Assembly: GCA_027319585.1 (NCBI GenBank)
Contig: DAHVMY010000020.1
Coordinates: forward strand, 1 to 33,560
Direction of reading: 5' to 3'
Source: AG-12 sp027319585
GTDB taxonomy: Bacteria; Chloroflexota; Dormibacteria; Aeolococcales; Bog-877
Length of the DNA stretch: 33,560 nucleotides
Part shown: positions 30,600 to 33,560 of the stretch, in pieces
How the letters are laid out: the number at the start of each line of letters is the position of its first letter
How positions within the stretch are numbered: the first letter of the stretch is position 1
Translations under genes and position numbers: made by a program
The notes under the pieces: model-generated
The model's input: the letters and a program-made list of their open reading frames with translations, nothing else
Database searches by the model: none
Told to the model about the DNA's origin: nothing

Positions 30600-32450
30600 A
30601 TGGGCATGCACATGGGGGGCGGGGGCGCCGGCCGCATCCTGCGCGGCTACGGAGCCCAGACGCCGCCGCCGCCGATAAGCCGGAGCACCCTGCTCAGGGT
30701 CCTCAAACTGTTCGCCCCGTATCGCTGGAAGGTGATCGGGGTGCTCACGATCCTGGTGGTGGTCGCCGGCCTCGGGATTGTCAACCCGGTGATGCTCAAG
30801 CTGATCATCGACCAGGGGATCCTGGAGCACAAGACCAGGATGCTGCTGATCTTCGTGGGCATCATGGTGATCACCCCGGTGATCAGCACCGGGCTCGGCG
30901 TCTGGCAGACCTACCTCAACGCGGTCGTCGGGCAGCGGATGATGCAGGACCTGAGGGTGGCCCTCTACTCCCACCTGCAGAGCCTCCCGCTGCGGTTCTT
31001 CACCGCCACCCGGACCGGCGAGATCCAGTCGCGGCTCACCAACGACGTGGGCGGGGTCGACTCGGTGATCACCAACACCGCCACCAGCATCGTCTCCAAC
31101 CTCACTCGGACCGCGGCCACCCTGACCGGGATGGCGGTTCTGAGCTGGCAGCTGACCCTGATCTCGGTGGTCATGATGCCGGTCTTCCTGCTGGTCACCG
31201 CCCGAGTCGGCGAGGTCCGCCGCAAGGTGAGCTCGGACACCCAGGCGACCCTGGCCGATCTCTCCGCGATCGCGGAGGAGACCCTTTCCGTCAGCGGGAT
31301 CCTGCTCAGCAAGGTCTATGGGCGGGAGAAGGTGACCCACAAGCGCTATGTCGACGAGACCGGCCGCCTCACCAACCTGATGATCCGCCAGCAGATGGTG
31401 GGGCGCTGGTTCTTCGGGTTCATCTCCACCTTCTTCTCGATCCTGCCCGCTTTGGTCTACCTGGTGGCCGGCCTCTTCCTGCACGCCGGGCGCAGCGGTG
31501 GGGTCTCGGTGGGTACCCTGGTCGCCTTCACCACCTTTCAGTCCCAGCTGTTCTTCCCGATCGGGCAGCTGCTCAACATTCAGGTCGAACTGCAGGGGGC
31601 GCTGGCGCTCTTCGACCGCATCTTCCAGTATCTGGACGAGAAGGTCGAGATCGAGGACCGTCCAGGTGCCATCCGCATCCCCCCCGAGCGCATCCGGGGC
31701 GCCATCGAGTTCGACCATGTGACCTTCCGGTACGAGCCGAGCAATCCCGTGGCAGCGGTCGACTCGGTCAGCTTCAGAGCCGACCCGGGACAGCTGGTCG
31801 CCCTGGTCGGGCACAGCGGGGCCGGCAAGAGCACCCTCACCTACCTGGCGGCCAGGCTCTACGACGTCGACCAGGGCAGTGTGCGCCTGGACGGACATGA
31901 CCTCAGGGACCTCACCCAGGAGACCATCCGGGACGCGATCGCGGTGGTGACCCAGGAGACCTTCCTGTTCCACGGCACCATCCGGGAGAACCTCCTGGTG
32001 GGCAAGCACGACGCGACCGACGCGGAGCTCATCGCCGCCGCCCGGGCCGCCTCCATCCACGATCGGATCATGGAGCTGCCCGACGGCTATGACACCCTCT
32101 CGGGAGAGCGCGGCTACCGCCTCAGCGGCGGCGAGAAGCAGCGGGTGGCGCTGGCACGCGCCATCCTGAAGGACCCCCGCATCCTGATCCTGGACGAGGC
32201 CACCAGCGCGCTCGACACCCACAGCGAGCGGGAGATTCAATCGGCGCTGGAGCGACTCATGCATGGGCGTACCACGATCGCGATCGCGCACCGCCTGTCC
32301 ACGATCCTGGCGGCCGACCAGATCCTGATGATGGACCACGGCAGGATCATCGAACGAGGCACTCACCGGGAGCTGCTGGCCCAGGAGGGGGCGTACGCCC
32401 GGCTCTACTTCGAGCAGTTCGCGGGGGAACACGTGGCCGTGGCGAGCTGA
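30600..32450 (+). CDS. ABC exporter, fused transmembrane and ATPase (MDR type)
   Basis: The protein has 616 residues, a half-transporter that should act as a dimer or with a partner. After a Gly/Met-rich N-terminus come six membrane helices (about 40-320), with the ABC_membrane intracellular loop (RFFTATRTGEIQSRLTNDVG). The nucleotide-binding domain has Walker A GHSGAGKST near 404, the Q-loop TQETFLF, signature LSGGEKQR near 507, Walker B ILILDEATSALD near 528, and the switch histidine in AIAHRLS. All catalytic residues are intact. The ATG at 30600 follows GAGGGG. xthA starts 40 bp downstream. Substrate is unknown; lipid or drug export is typical of the family. Confidence 0.94.
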   Translation: MGMHMGGGGAGRILRGYGAQTPPPPISRSTLLRVLKLFAPYRWKVIGVLTILVVVAGLGIVNPVMLKLIIDQGILEHKTRMLLIFVGIMVITPVISTGLGVWQTYLNAVVGQRMMQDLRVALYSHLQSLPLRFFTATRTGEIQSRLTNDVGGVDSVITNTATSIVSNLTRTAATLTGMAVLSWQLTLISVVMMPVFLLVTARVGEVRRKVSSDTQATLADLSAIAEETLSVSGILLSKVYGREKVTHKRYVDETGRLTNLMIRQQMVGRWFFGFISTFFSILPALVYLVAGLFLHAGRSGGVSVGTLVAFTTFQSQLFFPIGQLLNIQVELQGALALFDRIFQYLDEKVEIEDRPGAIRIPPERIRGAIEFDHVTFRYEPSNPVAAVDSVSFRADPGQLVALVGHSGAGKSTLTYLAARLYDVDQGSVRLDGHDLRDLTQETIRDAIAVVTQETFLFHGTIRENLLVGKHDATDAELIAAARAASIHDRIMELPDGYDTLSGERGYRLSGGEKQRVALARAILKDPRILILDEATSALDTHSEREIQSALERLMHGRTTIAIAHRLSTILAADQILMMDHGRIIERGTHRELLAQEGAYARLYFEQFAGEHVAVAS

Positions 32451-32490
32451 ACGGCCTGGCTTTGCCGGACGCAGGGGAGGGAGCTGGATT

Positions 32491-33258
32491 GTGCTGGTAG
32501 CCACCTGGAACGTGAACTCGCTCACCGCCCGGCTCGACCGGGTCATCTCGTGGCTGACGGCCAACCGGCCGGACGTCCTGCTGCTCCAGGAGACCAAGCT
32601 CGCCGACGCGGCGTTCCCCAGCGCCGCGTTCCAGGAGCTCGGCTACGAGGCGGCCCACCATGGCGACGGCCGCTGGAACGGGGTGGCCGTCATCTCCAGG
32701 GTCGGGCTGTTGGACCCGGCGCCCGGGCTCACCCTGTTGGCGCCCACCGGCCGGTCGGAGCCACGGTATCTGGAGGCCACCTGTGGAGGGATCCGGATCG
32801 GCAGCGTCTACTGTCCCAACGGCCGCGAGGTGGGGCACCCGTTCTTCACGTACAAACTCGAGTGGCTGAGGGAGCTCAGCCGACGGGTTGCCGACTCCCT
32901 GACCCACTCGGAGCTCCTGCTCGGCGGTGACTTCAACGTGGCTCCCACCGATCAGGACGTCTTCGACCCCAAGGCGTTCGAGGGCGCAACCCACGTCACC
33001 CCGGATGAGCGGGCCGCTCTCCAAGCGGTCCTGGACCAGGGCCTGGTCGACCTCTCCCAGGTGGCCCCGCAGCCGTCGGGATTCACGTACTGGGACTATC
33101 GCCAGGGGTTTTTCAGGAGAGGGCTCGGGATGCGGATCGACCTGCTCCTCGGCAGCCCTGGCGTGGCCGAGCGGGTGCGAGGGGTGAGGGTGGACCGTGA
33201 GGAGCGGGCCGGCACCCGCCCCAGCGACCATGCCCCCCTCATGGTCGAGCTGTCCTGA
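32491..33258 (+). CDS. xthA: Exodeoxyribonuclease III (AP endonuclease family)
   Basis: The protein has 255 residues, the normal length. ExoIII cleaves at abasic sites and has 3'-5' exonuclease and 3'-phosphodiesterase activity in base excision repair. Active-site motifs are present: TWNVNSL, LLQETKL, VYCPNGRE, GGDFNVAPTDQD, GMRIDLLL and PSDHAPLMVEL. The GTG at 32491 follows a GGGAGGGAG ribosome site. It lies 40 bp after the ABC exporter and may be cotranscribed. Its stop is close to the convergent asd gene, with a short hairpin between them. It adds to the DNA-repair content of the window. Confidence 0.95.
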   Translation: MLVATWNVNSLTARLDRVISWLTANRPDVLLLQETKLADAAFPSAAFQELGYEAAHHGDGRWNGVAVISRVGLLDPAPGLTLLAPTGRSEPRYLEATCGGIRIGSVYCPNGREVGHPFFTYKLEWLRELSRRVADSLTHSELLLGGDFNVAPTDQDVFDPKAFEGATHVTPDERAALQAVLDQGLVDLSQVAPQPSGFTYWDYRQGFFRRGLGMRIDLLLGSPGVAERVRGVRVDREERAGTRPSDHAPLMVELS

Positions 33259-33259
33259 C

Positions 33260-33273
33260 AGGCGGCCCCGCCT
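33260..33273. terminator. Small hairpin between convergent xthA and asd
   Basis: AGGCG-GCCC-CGCCT forms a 5-bp stem with a 4-nt loop in the 13-bp gap between the two stop codons. It overlaps the first bases of the asd stop and could serve both directions. No U-tract is seen, so confidence is limited. Confidence 0.35.
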
Positions 33274-33559
33274 AGAGCAGGCCCTGAGCCACCAGCAGCT
33301 CGGCGTTGAGCAGAGCTGCCCCGGCGGCTCCCCTGACCATGTTGTGCACCAGGACCGTGAACTTCCAGTCCAGCACCGGGCACTCGCGGAGCCGCCCCAC
33401 GGCCACCGCCATGCCATCCCCCAGATCCCGGTCCAGACGGGGCTGGGGCCGGTCCGGGTCGACATGGAACAGGATTGGCGAGGGTGGTGCGGACGGCAGG
33501 TGGAGGTCTGCGACCGCCCCCCGGAATCCCTCCAGCGCCCGGCGCACCTGCGCGTGGGT
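33272..33559 (-). CDS. asd: Aspartate-semialdehyde dehydrogenase, C-terminal part (5' end outside window)
   Basis: The final 95 residues are present, and the frame is open to the window edge. The enzyme reduces beta-aspartyl phosphate to aspartate semialdehyde in lysine, threonine, methionine and diaminopimelate synthesis. The visible segment fits the C-terminus of the long, archaeal/fungal-like ASADH: RPQPRLDRDLGDGMAVAVGR, then CPVLDWKFTVLVHNMVRGAA, then ALLNAELLVAQGLL. The conserved HNxVRGAAG and NAELL motifs are clear. The catalytic Cys lies in the missing N-terminal portion. The gene is convergent with xthA. Confidence 0.88.
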   Translation of the reverse strand, partial: THAQVRRALEGFRGAVADLHLPSAPPSPILFHVDPDRPQPRLDRDLGDGMAVAVGRLRECPVLDWKFTVLVHNMVRGAAGAALLNAELLVAQGLL

Positions 33560-33560
33560 C

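Noticed and set aside
1..33560. tRNA, rRNA, tmRNA, RNase P RNA, CRISPR array, insertion sequences
   Set aside because: I looked for T-loop GTTCGA-type motifs in gaps on both strands, for other RNA cores, for regularly spaced repeats, and for transposase motifs. None was found.

Overview
The window is strongly GC-rich bacterial DNA with densely packed genes, many 4-bp start/stop overlaps, and frequent GTG/TTG starts. The gene set includes an ImuA/ImuB/DnaE2 mutasome, a paired AdnA/AdnB-type helicase-nuclease, LexA sites of the GAAC-N4-GTTC kind, a C-terminally anchored DUF11 surface protein and a long-form aspartate-semialdehyde dehydrogenase. This suggests a Gram-positive-type Terrabacteria lineage (Actinobacteriota, Chloroflexota or a Dormibacterota-like soil group). 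I cannot place it more precisely from sequence alone. No tRNA, rRNA, CRISPR array, insertion sequence or phage gene was seen.

Region 1 (1-11461) is a damage-response block. dnaE2 runs leftward off the window edge, and a divergent DUF429 gene shares its short intergenic region, which carries a LexA-like box. A 590-bp non-coding gap with a perfect GAAC-N4-GTTC palindrome follows, then a secreted DUF11 protein. Leftward again come imuA, imuB and DUF6504, overlapping by 4 bp, and then an ftsH paralogue. The imuA promoter has a LexA-like box lying directly against a TATAAT -10 element. Several proteins here lack canonical residues: DnaE2 lacks PHP-domain metal ligands, ImuA lacks the P-loop lysine, and FtsH lacks the pore-loop phenylalanine.

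Region 2 (11462-19514) has an HU-type nucleoid protein, an NDUFA9-like SDR protein and an SCP2-domain protein on the plus strand. Convergent to these is the two-gene adnA-adnB end-resection operon, coupled by a GTGA overlap.

Region 3 (19515-23395) has a TetR regulator divergent from a tightly overlapped trio: peroxiredoxin-like protein, aldehyde dehydrogenase and hotdog thioesterase. Repeated ATGTG/CACAT half-sites lie between them.

Region 4 (23443-33560) holds a K+ channel with TrkA domains, an SRPBCC protein, an MFS transporter with a universal stress protein, pyruvate phosphate dikinase, an ABC exporter, exonuclease III and the 3' part of asd.

With translesion synthesis, double-strand-end processing and AP-site repair together, much of the window is genome maintenance. 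Gene ends often carry strong GC-rich hairpins without a U-tract.
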